Source: Pseudomonadota bacterium
GTDB lineage: Bacteria; Pseudomonadota; Alphaproteobacteria; Ferrovibrionales; Ferrovibrionaceae
Direction: 5' to 3'
Length of the DNA: 26,587 bases
NCBI GenBank assembly: GCA_021793055.1
Contig: JAJYTL010000005.1
Coordinates: forward strand, 1-26,587
Shown: positions 7,319-13,924 of the stretch, one piece after another
Layout: every line of letters begins with the position of its first letter
Position numbering within the stretch: position 1 is the stretch's first letter
Made by a program: the position numbers and the translations under genes
Notes under the pieces: generated by a model
Told to the model about the DNA's origin: nothing
The model's database searches: none
What the model saw: the letters and a program-made list of their open reading frames with translations, nothing else

Positions 7319-9067
7319 ATGAGAGCCGCGCCTAGCATAGCGGCCTCGTCGAGGACGCGGCGGCGGCTTGGTTTGATCGTTGTCGCCGCGGCAGTGAGCT
7401 TGGTAGCGGTCCTGAGGGTCGTACAAGCTGCGCCGTCGAATGCGGTTCTGACCGCGCCGACGGTGGGAGCCATCGGCGGGGACAATATCGGTTCGACGGT
7501 TCTGTCGGCAGCCGACGTCGGCCGCTATCGAACCATCTTCCAGCTGCAGAAGGAATCGCGATGGGTCGAGGCCGATCGCGAAATCGCGCGTGTGCATAAC
7601 CGCGTGCTGCTCGGCTATGTGCTCTATCAGCGCTACATGGCGCCGCGCTTCTATTCGACCTATCGCGATCTCGCCTCCTGGCTCCAGCATTACGCCTCGC
7701 TTCCCGGCGCGGATCGCATTTATCGCCTGGCGCTTAGCCGCAAGCCCGCCCGGGCGGCGCGGCCGCGGCCGCCGGCGGCGCCCGAGCTCGGCGCCTGGGC
7801 GAGCCAGGGTCCACGACCCTACGTTGCCGCGCCGGTCCGCGCCGCGACGTTTCATATTGCGCCCGCGCGTCTCGACCATGCCCGCTGGCTGGCACGGGTG
7901 GCGGCGGACCGCTATTACGCCGGCCGCGACCGCGATGCCTACCGGCTGGCCCAGGCGGCGGTGAAGGCGAGCGAGGGCACGGTGGCCGAAGCCGACTGGA
8001 TCGCCGGTCTCTCGGCGTGGCGGCTCGGCCATATCGGCGACGCGGCGAAGGGCTTCACCGCCCTGGTGCGCGCGCCGGACGCGACCTCCTGGCAGAGCTC
8101 GGCCGGCGCCTATTGGGCGGCACGCGCCTATCTCAAGAATGGCGAGCCGCAGCGGGTCAACGAGTTCCTGGTCATCGCGGCGCAGTACCCGCGCACCTTC
8201 TATGGCCTGTTGGCCAGCCGCCAGCTCGGGCTCAACGTCAACTATCTCTACAATTGGAGCCTGCCGGCCTTCTCCCGCGAGCAGCGCGAGGCGCTGGCGC
8301 GGCTGCCCGGCGTCGAGCAGGCGCGCGCCCTGGCGCAGGTCGGGCAGTACCAGATCGCGAGCGACGAAGTCCGCCGCCTCTATGGCGCGGCCGACGAGGA
8401 AGCGCGGGCCTATTTCCTCAATCTCGCGGCCAAGCTCCGCTTGCCGGCTCTGGCCTTGACCCTCGGCAAATACTGGCAACAGTATCATGGCGAGGCCTAT
8501 GACGCGGCGCTGTTCCCGGTGCCGCACTGGGCACCCACCGGCGGCTTTACCCTCGATCCGGCGCTGGTCTATGCCTTCATGCGTCAGGAATCGGCGTTTC
8601 GTGTCGAGGCGCGCAGCCAGGTCGGCGCCAAGGGCCTGATGCAGCTCATGCCGCAGACGGCGTATGCCGTCGCCGAGGGGCACGCGCGCGTTGCGACGGC
8701 CTCCAAGCTCTACGAGCCGGATCTCAACATCCGGCTCGGCCAGCGCTATCTGAAGCAGCTTCTCGGCCACCCGGAGGTGCGCGACAATCTCGTCTTTCTC
8801 GCCATCGCCTACAACGCCGGGCCGGGCGGTCTGCAGCACTGGCTCCAGACCATCCATTACGACAACGATCCACTGCTCCTGGTCGAATCGTTGCCCTCGC
8901 GCGAGACCCGGCAGTTCGTCGAGCACGTGCTGACCAACTACTGGATCTACAGCGAGCAGCTGCACAGCCACATGCCGACCCTCCACGCGCTTGCCGATGG
9001 CAACTGGCCCTATTACGTTGCCACAAGCAACCCGTCGATCTCGGTGGCCGAAGATGACTCGCATTGA
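7319..9067 (+). CDS. Soluble lytic murein transglycosylase (Slt family)
   Basis: The enzyme cleaves peptidoglycan between MurNAc and GlcNAc, forming 1,6-anhydro-MurNAc ends in the periplasm. It has 582 residues. A basic N-terminus and hydrophobic stretch (about 16-37) act as signal peptide or anchor. A long alpha-helical superhelical region follows, as in Slt70. The C-terminal goose-type lysozyme fold has the catalytic Glu424 in FMRQESAFR, then GAKGLMQLMP (436-445) and AYNAGPGG (497-504). The ATG at 7319 precedes the signal sequence and fits. The stop overlaps the moaB start by 14 bases, so the two are probably cotranscribed. The upstream gap carries a DnaA box and a GAGTC (7273-7277). Confidence 0.94.
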   Translation: MRAAPSIAASSRTRRRLGLIVVAAAVSLVAVLRVVQAAPSNAVLTAPTVGAIGGDNIGSTVLSAADVGRYRTIFQLQKESRWVEADREIARVHNRVLLGYVLYQRYMAPRFYSTYRDLASWLQHYASLPGADRIYRLALSRKPARAARPRPPAAPELGAWASQGPRPYVAAPVRAATFHIAPARLDHARWLARVAADRYYAGRDRDAYRLAQAAVKASEGTVAEADWIAGLSAWRLGHIGDAAKGFTALVRAPDATSWQSSAGAYWAARAYLKNGEPQRVNEFLVIAAQYPRTFYGLLASRQLGLNVNYLYNWSLPAFSREQREALARLPGVEQARALAQVGQYQIASDEVRRLYGAADEEARAYFLNLAAKLRLPALALTLGKYWQQYHGEAYDAALFPVPHWAPTGGFTLDPALVYAFMRQESAFRVEARSQVGAKGLMQLMPQTAYAVAEGHARVATASKLYEPDLNIRLGQRYLKQLLGHPEVRDNLVFLAIAYNAGPGGLQHWLQTIHYDNDPLLLVESLPSRETRQFVEHVLTNYWIYSEQLHSHMPTLHALADGNWPYYVATSNPSISVAEDDSH

Positions 9068-9602
9068 CCAGAGCCGGGCTTTCGTTCCGGTATCCATCGC
9101 CGTCCTGACCGTTTCCGATAGCCGCAGCGAGGCGGACGATCGCTCGGGCCAGGCCCTGATCGACCGCCTGACCGAGGCCGGCCACAAGCTCGCCGGCCGC
9201 GCCATAGTACCTGACGAGGTCGGCCGCATTCAGGCCGCGGTCAAGGCCTGGATCGACGATCCCGATATCGACGTCGTGCTGTCGACCGGCGGCACCGGGG
9301 TTACCGGGCGCGACGTGACGCCGGAAGCCTTCGAGGCGTTGTACGAAAAGTCGGTGCCGGGCTTCGGCGAGCTCTTTCGCATGTTGAGCTACAAGAAAAT
9401 CGGCGCCTCGACCATCCAGTCGCGCTGCACTGCGGGCGTCGCCAAGGGGACTTATCTTTTCGCCCTGCCGGGCTCGCCCGGCGCCTGCCGCGACGCCTGG
9501 GACGACATCCTCAAGAGCCAGTTCGACTACCGCACCAGCCCGTGCAATTTCGTCGAGCTCATGCCGCGGCTGCGCGAGCACGAGAAGCGCCAGGCTTCGT
9601 AA
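9054..9602 (+). CDS. moaB: Molybdenum cofactor biosynthesis protein MoaB
   Basis: This cytosolic MoaB/MogA-fold protein is tied to molybdopterin adenylylation in molybdenum cofactor synthesis. In many bacteria MogA does the reaction and the role of MoaB is less clear. The product has 182 residues. VSIAVLTVSDSRS is the first strand, LSTGGTGVTGRDVTPEA the phosphate and substrate loop, and YLFALPGSPGACRDAWDDIL the C-terminal motif, all typical of the family. The start MTRIDQSRAFVP at 9054 overlaps the end of the transglycosylase gene; an upstream in-frame ATG at 8991 lies inside that gene and is rejected. No other cofactor gene is in the window. Its last 76 bases overlap the convergent glycosyltransferase gene. 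Confidence 0.94.
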   Translation: MTRIDQSRAFVPVSIAVLTVSDSRSEADDRSGQALIDRLTEAGHKLAGRAIVPDEVGRIQAAVKAWIDDPDIDVVLSTGGTGVTGRDVTPEAFEALYEKSVPGFGELFRMLSYKKIGASTIQSRCTAGVAKGTYLFALPGSPGACRDAWDDILKSQFDYRTSPCNFVELMPRLREHEKRQAS

Positions 9603-10168
9603 TCCGCCACCGTGTCGACGTCACGCAGGGTCTGGACCAGCGCGGCCGGCCGGAAGCCGAGGTTCGCCCGCGTATCGGCTAAGGCGTGCGGCCCCGACCA
9701 GCGCACGTTGCGAAAGAGCGGCAATCGCCGCGCCCGCGCCTTGAGGCCAACGAGCCAGTAGCCGCCGTCCGCGGCCGGGCCGAACACCGCGTCCGCCCGT
9801 CCCAACGCGCGAAAGGCGCCGGCGATCATCGATGCCTCGATCGCCGGAATGTCAGATCCGATCAGCACTGCGGGGCCCGGCGGCAGCGCGGCCAAAGCCC
9901 GCGCCATGCGGGCGCCGATATCGCCCCGCCCTTGCGCGATGCGGGGCAGGCCCTGCGGCCAGAACGGGGCGTTCCGCACCCGATCCGGGCTCACCGCGAG
10001 AACGAGCTGCCAGCGTCCGTCGTCCTTCAGGCGGCGCAGCAGCGCCGCTGTCTGGCGACGATAGAAATCGCGGGCTGCGGCGGCCCCGATCGCGGTGCCG
10101 AGGCGGGTCTTGACCCGGCCCAGGACCGGCGCCTTGACGAAGACGACAACAAACCGCTGCCGCCTCAT
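9527..10168 (-). CDS. TIGR04282-type glycosyltransferase-like protein (DUF2064)
   Basis: The 213-residue product has the GT-A fold nucleotide-sugar transferase pattern of the TIGR04282 / DUF2064 family. Its landmarks are FVKAPVLGRVKTRLG at the N-terminus, then VLIGSDIPAI, ADAVFGPAADGGYWLVGL and LRDVDTVADYEAW near the end. The family name refers to arsenosugar synthesis or, earlier, to rSAM/selenodomain clusters, but neither is in this window, so the acceptor is unknown. The start ATG overlaps the stop of the next upstream gene by four bases (ATGA), which implies coupled translation. About 19 residues after the natural family end are encoded antisense to the 3' end of moaB. Confidence 0.88.
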   Translation of the reverse strand: MRRQRFVVVFVKAPVLGRVKTRLGTAIGAAAARDFYRRQTAALLRRLKDDGRWQLVLAVSPDRVRNAPFWPQGLPRIAQGRGDIGARMARALAALPPGPAVLIGSDIPAIEASMIAGAFRALGRADAVFGPAADGGYWLVGLKARARRLPLFRNVRWSGPHALADTRANLGFRPAALVQTLRDVDTVADYEAWRFSCSRSRGMSSTKLHGLVR

Positions 10169-10863
10169 GTCTTGCCGCCCCGATACAAGCGCCGAATAAC
10201 CGGTTCAGGCGCGCCGAGGAAATAAAGCGCGAGACAGGTGAGGTTGCGTGCCGAACGATGCAGATACCCTTCCGCGCGCCATTTCGCGGCCGAGGTCTCG
10301 GCCTCGACCGGCAGCGGTGTCAGCCGCCGCCAGCCGAGCCGCCGCGCCATGTCGACATCCTCCATCAGCGCCATCGGGCGGTAGCCGCCGACCGCGTCAT
10401 AGAGCGCGCGCGGGATCAACAGGCCCTGATCGCCATAGGGCAGCGCCAAGGCGCGGCAGCGCCAGGCGACGAGGGCGGTGAGGCGCTTTGCCGCCGGACT
10501 GCGGTCGTCGAGCGCGAAGCGGAAATAGCCGGCGCGGGCGCCGGCGCCCTCGGGCCGCGCGAGAAAGCTTTTCGCAGCCCGCGTCCAGGCCGGATTGAGC
10601 ACCGTATCGGCGTGCAGGAACAGGAGCCAATCGCCGGACGCGGCGGCGGCGCCGACGATCATTTGCGGCCCGCGGCCGGGCGGCCCGCGCACTATACGGC
10701 AATCCCAGTCCTGGGCGATGGCGCACGTGCGGTCGGTCGAGCCGCCGTCGGCGACGATGACTTCGCCGACCAGCCCCTCGGCGCGGCCCGCTTTCAGGAC
10801 GCGCAAGGTGCGCGGCAGATCCGCCGCCGCGTTCAAGGCCGGGATGATGACGCTGATCGCCAT
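10165..10863 (-). CDS. TIGR04283-type family-2 glycosyltransferase
   Basis: The 232-residue product is a GT2 protein. It starts MAISVIIPALNAAADLPRTL, with the nucleotide-sugar site VIVADGGSTDRT and WLLFLHADTVLNP, which contains the HAD metal-binding triad. YGDQGLLIPRALYDAVGGY and LMEDVDMARRL match the acceptor-side motifs of the TIGR04283 family. Members commonly pair with TIGR04282 proteins, and here the two overlap by four bases. No transmembrane helix is evident. The reaction is presumably transfer of a sugar to a small or lipid acceptor, but the sequence does not say which. Confidence 0.9.
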   Translation of the reverse strand: MAISVIIPALNAAADLPRTLRVLKAGRAEGLVGEVIVADGGSTDRTCAIAQDWDCRIVRGPPGRGPQMIVGAAAASGDWLLFLHADTVLNPAWTRAAKSFLARPEGAGARAGYFRFALDDRSPAAKRLTALVAWRCRALALPYGDQGLLIPRALYDAVGGYRPMALMEDVDMARRLGWRRLTPLPVEAETSAAKWRAEGYLHRSARNLTCLALYFLGAPEPVIRRLYRGGKT

Positions 10864-10890
10864 GGCTGCAAATCATAACGCAAGCACCGC

Positions 10891-10986
10891 TGGCGCATGA
10901 TACCGAAAGGGGGCTTCTTTGGGGATCATGCGCCAAGGCATTGAAATGGCGGCCGGACATGATTTTGGTTTGATCCGACCCAAAAT
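10891..10986. repeat. Intergenic element with two hairpins
   Basis: TGGCGCATGAT (10891-10901) and ATCATGCGCCA (10925-10935) are perfect 11-base inverted arms, and the loop between them pairs further (CC/GG, AAAG/CTTT). A second stem follows: ATTTTGG (10962-10968) with CCAAAAT (10980-10986). There is no T-run after either stem. The GCATGAT ... ATCATGC frame around a CCGAAAG core resembles the intergenic palindromic repeats that I recall from Bradyrhizobium and related genomes. It lies between the divergent glycosyltransferase and radical SAM genes. Only one copy is in this window, so its repeat nature is inferred. Confidence 0.5.
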
Positions 10987-11060
10987 TGCCCGGCGCCGAG
11001 TTCTCACGCCCGCTACGCAGAGCGTCTTGTCCGTGCGGTGGGCTTCGGCCGCAGGAAATT

Positions 11061-11075
11061 GTTCTTTATATGTTC
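11061..11075 (+). promoter_or_regulatory. LexA (SOS) box, alphaproteobacterial type
   Basis: The site is GTTC, seven bases (TTTATAT), GTTC, an exact match to the GTTC-N7-GTTC operator known for LexA in alphaproteobacteria. It lies 28 bases before the start codon of the PA0069-type radical SAM gene, in the position expected of a promoter operator. Its AT-rich spacer is also typical. Confidence 0.65.
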
Positions 11076-11102
11076 TCATTCGCCGTATATGATGATGCCG
11101 CT

Positions 11103-12209
11103 ATGGGCCGCTTCGAGATCGAACCGCACGAGACTACTCATGTCCATCCGCAAGGCCGGCGCGGCCGCGGCAGCCTGTCGAATGTGAGCGGCCGTTTCGA
11201 GATCGAGGCGCGGCTGCGCCAAGACGACGGCTGGGGCGCGCTGGACGAGACGCCGCCGCCGCTTCGCACCACCGTCGCTGTCGATGCCACGCGGCGCGTC
11301 ATCGCGCGCAACGCCTCGCCCGACATTCCCTTCAGTCAATCGATCAATCCTTATCGCGGCTGTGAGCATGGCTGCATCTATTGCTATGCCCGCCCGACTC
11401 ACGCCTATCTCGGGCTCTCGCCCGGGCTCGATTTCGAAAGCCGTTTGTTTGCCAAGCCGAACGCGGCGCGGCTGCTTGAAGCCGAGCTCCGCGAGCCTGG
11501 CTACCGCTGCGCGGTGATGGCGCTCGGCACCAATACCGATCCCTATCAGCCGATCGAGCGCGAGCACCGCATCACCCGCAGCGTTCTCGATGTGCTCGCC
11601 GCTTTCGATCACCCAGTTGGGATCGTCACCAAATCCGCCCTCGTGCAGCGCGACATCGACATCCTGGCGCCGCTCGCGGCGAAGAACCTGGCCAAGGTGG
11701 CGATCTCAATAACCACCTTGGATCGCAAGCTCGCCCGCGCCATGGAGCCGCGCGCGGCAACGCCTGGGCGTCGCCTCGAGACGATTGGCGCGCTGGCCGC
11801 GGCCGGAATTCCGGTCGGCGTCATGGTGGCGCCGATCATCCCCGGCCTCAACGACTGGGAGATCGAGCGTATCCTCGATGCGGCGGCCGAGGTGGGCGCA
11901 ACGGAGGCCGGCTTCACGCTGCTTCGCCTGCCGCACGAGATCAAGGATATGTTCCGCGAATGGCTGGCCGAGCGCGAACCCTTGAAGGCCGGAAAGGTGA
12001 TTCAACTCGTGCGCGAGACCCGCGGCGGGCAGCTCAATGACCCCCGGTTCGGAAGCCGCATGAGCGGTCAGGGGCCGATCGCCGACCTCATCCGCAACCG
12101 CTTCCGCTTGGCTTGCGCGCGTCTCGAACTGAACCGCCGCGACCTTCGCCTCGATTGCAGCCGTTTCCGCCGCCCGCCCGCGGTCAGCGATCAGTTCGGC
12201 CTGTTCTGA
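11103..12209 (+). CDS. PA0069 family radical SAM protein (SplB-related)
   Basis: The 368-residue product carries a radical SAM cluster motif CxxxCxxC at Cys87, Cys91 and Cys94 (RGCEHGCIYCYARPTHAYLG), which holds a 4Fe-4S cluster that cleaves S-adenosylmethionine. Further family marks are MALGTNTDPYQPIE, GIVTKSALVQRDIDIL, EPRAATPGRRLETI and APIIPGLNDWEIE. This is COG1533, related to spore photoproduct lyase, but the reaction of PA0069-type members is not known to me. The start at 11103 is chosen because an upstream in-frame ATG at 11070 lies inside the LexA box. The LexA box and the neighbouring rnhB, ccrM and mutY suggest a link to DNA damage. The gene is convergent with the unrecognised gene that follows. 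Confidence 0.92.
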   Translation: MGRFEIEPHETTHVHPQGRRGRGSLSNVSGRFEIEARLRQDDGWGALDETPPPLRTTVAVDATRRVIARNASPDIPFSQSINPYRGCEHGCIYCYARPTHAYLGLSPGLDFESRLFAKPNAARLLEAELREPGYRCAVMALGTNTDPYQPIEREHRITRSVLDVLAAFDHPVGIVTKSALVQRDIDILAPLAAKNLAKVAISITTLDRKLARAMEPRAATPGRRLETIGALAAAGIPVGVMVAPIIPGLNDWEIERILDAAAEVGATEAGFTLLRLPHEIKDMFREWLAEREPLKAGKVIQLVRETRGGQLNDPRFGSRMSGQGPIADLIRNRFRLACARLELNRRDLRLDCSRFRRPPAVSDQFGLF

Positions 12210-13023
12210 GGCGCCGCGCTATTTTTTCCGCACTGGATTCGAAATGGCAGCGCCGGGGGCATAGACCGGACGGCCACGGCGAAAGAACGTGAAATCGCCG
12301 GTGTCGCCTTCGAAGCGGACCTGACCTCGGTGTGGCTGGCAACTGCCCGGCATGGCGGTCGCCGGTCGTGCGCGAAAAAAACAGCAGATTGAACAGGACG
12401 GCGGCCGGCGACGCGTCGAGGACGCAGCCGGCGAGGGGGCCAAGCCGGCCAGGGTTTCCTGGGCGGTCGCGGCGAAGATCGAGTCCATCCCCAGCCTCGC
12501 CCGCCGCCAAGGCGGCGACGCCGGCACCCCGCAGGGCCGATGCGGCCGCGCCGCGAGGCGTGTCGCTGGCGGCCGGCGCCCGTCGGCGCCGGCCCGTTGC
12601 CCCGCCGCCATCGCCCTTGGCGGTCCAATGGCTGCGCCAGTCCCGCGGCTCGCCCGGGTTGAAGCCAGTCTTGTTCAGCGCCTCGGCAACCGAGAGGCGC
12701 CGCGGGCCGGGCTCACCGATCTCGCCGCGGGCCGACGCCATGCTAAGCCGACGGGCCGTGGCGGCGCTGCCAGCGGCGATGCCCTCGGCGATACGGTCCC
12801 AAGCGGCGAGAAAAGGATCGTTCCCGTCATCCTGAGTGCGGCGAGCGAAGGTGAAATCGATCAGCGCGGCGCCCCCGCGGAGGCCGAGGGCGACATAGCC
12901 GGCGGGCGAGCTTTGGATGAGGACCCGGCCCGGCGCGAGGCGGTCGGTGTCGATATCGAGGATGCGGCTCCGGTAGGCACGCGGATCGTGCTCCGGCGCC
13001 GGATGCGTCTGCCGATCGGTCAT
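12184..13023 (-). CDS. Unrecognised protein, probably frame-disrupted
   Basis: I do not recognise this protein. The first 140 or so codons from the ATG at 13023 look genuine: GGGGA lies just before the start, third positions are strongly G/C, and the text is protein-like (GRVLIQSSPAGYVALGLRGG, IDFTFARRTQDD). Further on, the best coding signal jumps between two frames. It leaves near a GGGG run (about 12500), returns near a CCCCC run (about 12436) and leaves again at a T7-type run (12374-12380). A repaired reading ends GDFTFFRRGRPVYAPG and stops at 12219, just clear of the convergent radical SAM gene. The unrepaired frame overlaps that gene by 26 bases. This is either a pseudogene or a set of homopolymer sequencing errors. 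Confidence 0.5.
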   Translation of the reverse strand: MTDRQTHPAPEHDPRAYRSRILDIDTDRLAPGRVLIQSSPAGYVALGLRGGAALIDFTFARRTQDDGNDPFLAAWDRIAEGIAAGSAATARRLSMASARGEIGEPGPRRLSVAEALNKTGFNPGEPRDWRSHWTAKGDGGGATGRRRRAPAASDTPRGAAASALRGAGVAALAAGEAGDGLDLRRDRPGNPGRLGPLAGCVLDASPAAVLFNLLFFSRTTGDRHAGQLPATPRSGPLRRRHRRFHVLSPWPSGLCPRRCHFESSAEKIARRLRTGRTDR

Positions 13024-13208
13024 TTATTCCCCGGATCGGTTAGGCGTCTTTGTGCAAAACAAATATCGAACAAACACAAGAGAACCTATCCCGTGAAACA
13101 TGGCGGCGATTTCCGGGCCGGGGGCTTGGCCGATGCCGAAAAACGCGGCACGGCGGGCGGCATCCGCTTGCGTGCGGACCGCGCGCGCTCTAAAGCTCAG
13201 CCGTGACG

Positions 13209-13838
13209 ATGCGCAAAGACGATCCGCAAGGCCCCGATCTCAACTTCGAGGATGCCGCTGGCGATCTCGTCTGTGGTCTTGACGAGGTCGGGCGCGGGCC
13301 GCTCGCCGGGCCGGTTTTCGCCTGCGCGCTGATCCTCGACCGGCGCGCCATCCCGCCCGGCATCGACGATTCGAAGCGCTTGAGCCGCGCCCGCCGAGAG
13401 GCGCTGCTGCCGGCGCTGCTTTCAGCCGCCTGGGTTGGCGTCGGCCGCGTCGAGGCGGTGGAGATCGATCGCCTCAATATCCTGCAAGCCACTCACCTCG
13501 CAATGGCGCGGGCGGTCACGGCCTTGCCGCGTCGGCCGGCGCACGCACTGGTCGATGGCAACCGCGTACCCCCGTTGCCCTGCCCGGCGACCGCGATCGT
13601 CGGCGGCGACCGGCGCTCGCTTTCGATCGCCGCCGCCTCTATCGTCGCCAAGGTGCTCCGCGACCGGGTGATGGTCGAACTCGCGCGCCGCTTTCCCGGC
13701 TACGGCTGGGAGCGCAACGCGGGCTACGGCACGGCGGAACATCTCGCGGCGCTGGCGCGGCTTGGGCCGACCACCCAGCACCGGCGCAGCTTCGCGCCCG
13801 TGGCCGAATTTGTCCGGAATCCGAAAGCAGGCTCATAA
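13209..13838 (+). CDS. rnhB: Ribonuclease HII
   Basis: This enzyme cuts the RNA strand of RNA-DNA hybrids and single ribonucleotides in DNA, starting ribonucleotide excision repair. The product has 209 residues. CGLDEVGRGPLAGPV carries the first two acidic catalytic residues (Asp-Glu), DDSKRLSRARR follows, HALVDGN carries the third acid, and SIAAASIVAKVLRDR the next conserved block. GYGTAEHLAALARLGPTTQHRRSF is the family C-terminus. A GTG at 13203, six bases upstream, is an alternative start; neither has a strong ribosome binding site. The gene sits directly before ccrM, an order I recall from other alphaproteobacteria. Confidence 0.95.
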   Translation: MRKDDPQGPDLNFEDAAGDLVCGLDEVGRGPLAGPVFACALILDRRAIPPGIDDSKRLSRARREALLPALLSAAWVGVGRVEAVEIDRLNILQATHLAMARAVTALPRRPAHALVDGNRVPPLPCPATAIVGGDRRSLSIAAASIVAKVLRDRVMVELARRFPGYGWERNAGYGTAEHLAALARLGPTTQHRRSFAPVAEFVRNPKAGS

Positions 13839-13876
13839 GCCCTTGAATTCAACTTGATATTGATGTGAGCTGGCTA

Positions 13877-13888
13877 TTGACGCGAGTC
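13877..13888 (+). promoter_or_regulatory. Candidate ccrM promoter element with GANTC site
   Basis: TTGACG (13877-13882) resembles a -35 box, and GAGTC (13884-13888), a CcrM target, lies two bases after it. Both are 37-48 bases before the ccrM start. No good -10 box is seen at 17 bases. A perfect palindrome TTGAATTCAA (13843-13852) lies upstream. In Caulobacter, GANTC methylation near the ccrM promoter affects its own expression. A GANTC site occurs by chance about every 256 bases, so this is suggestive only. Confidence 0.3.
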
Positions 13889-13924
13889 GGAACTTCGCGC
13901 AGAGTGTGGCCCCATGGGGGCGCG

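Noticed and set aside
7304..9229. A 641-codon minus-strand frame opposite the lytic transglycosylase gene
   Set aside because: It has no domain or promoter signal, is Arg, Gly and Glu rich, and overlaps both the transglycosylase and moaB genes, which are certain.
11070..11102. Earlier in-frame start (ATG at 11070) for the radical SAM gene
   Set aside because: It lies inside the LexA box, so the transcript must begin further on; the ATG at 11103 fits.
13068..13085. GAAC-N10-GAAC as a LexA site
   Set aside because: The spacer is ten bases; the alphaproteobacterial operator needs seven.
12352..13206. A 284-codon plus-strand frame across the unrecognised gene
   Set aside because: It lacks a ribosome site and reads like an antisense shadow (rich in Gly, Arg and Ala). 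The minus-strand frame has a good ribosome site and better codon choice at its start.
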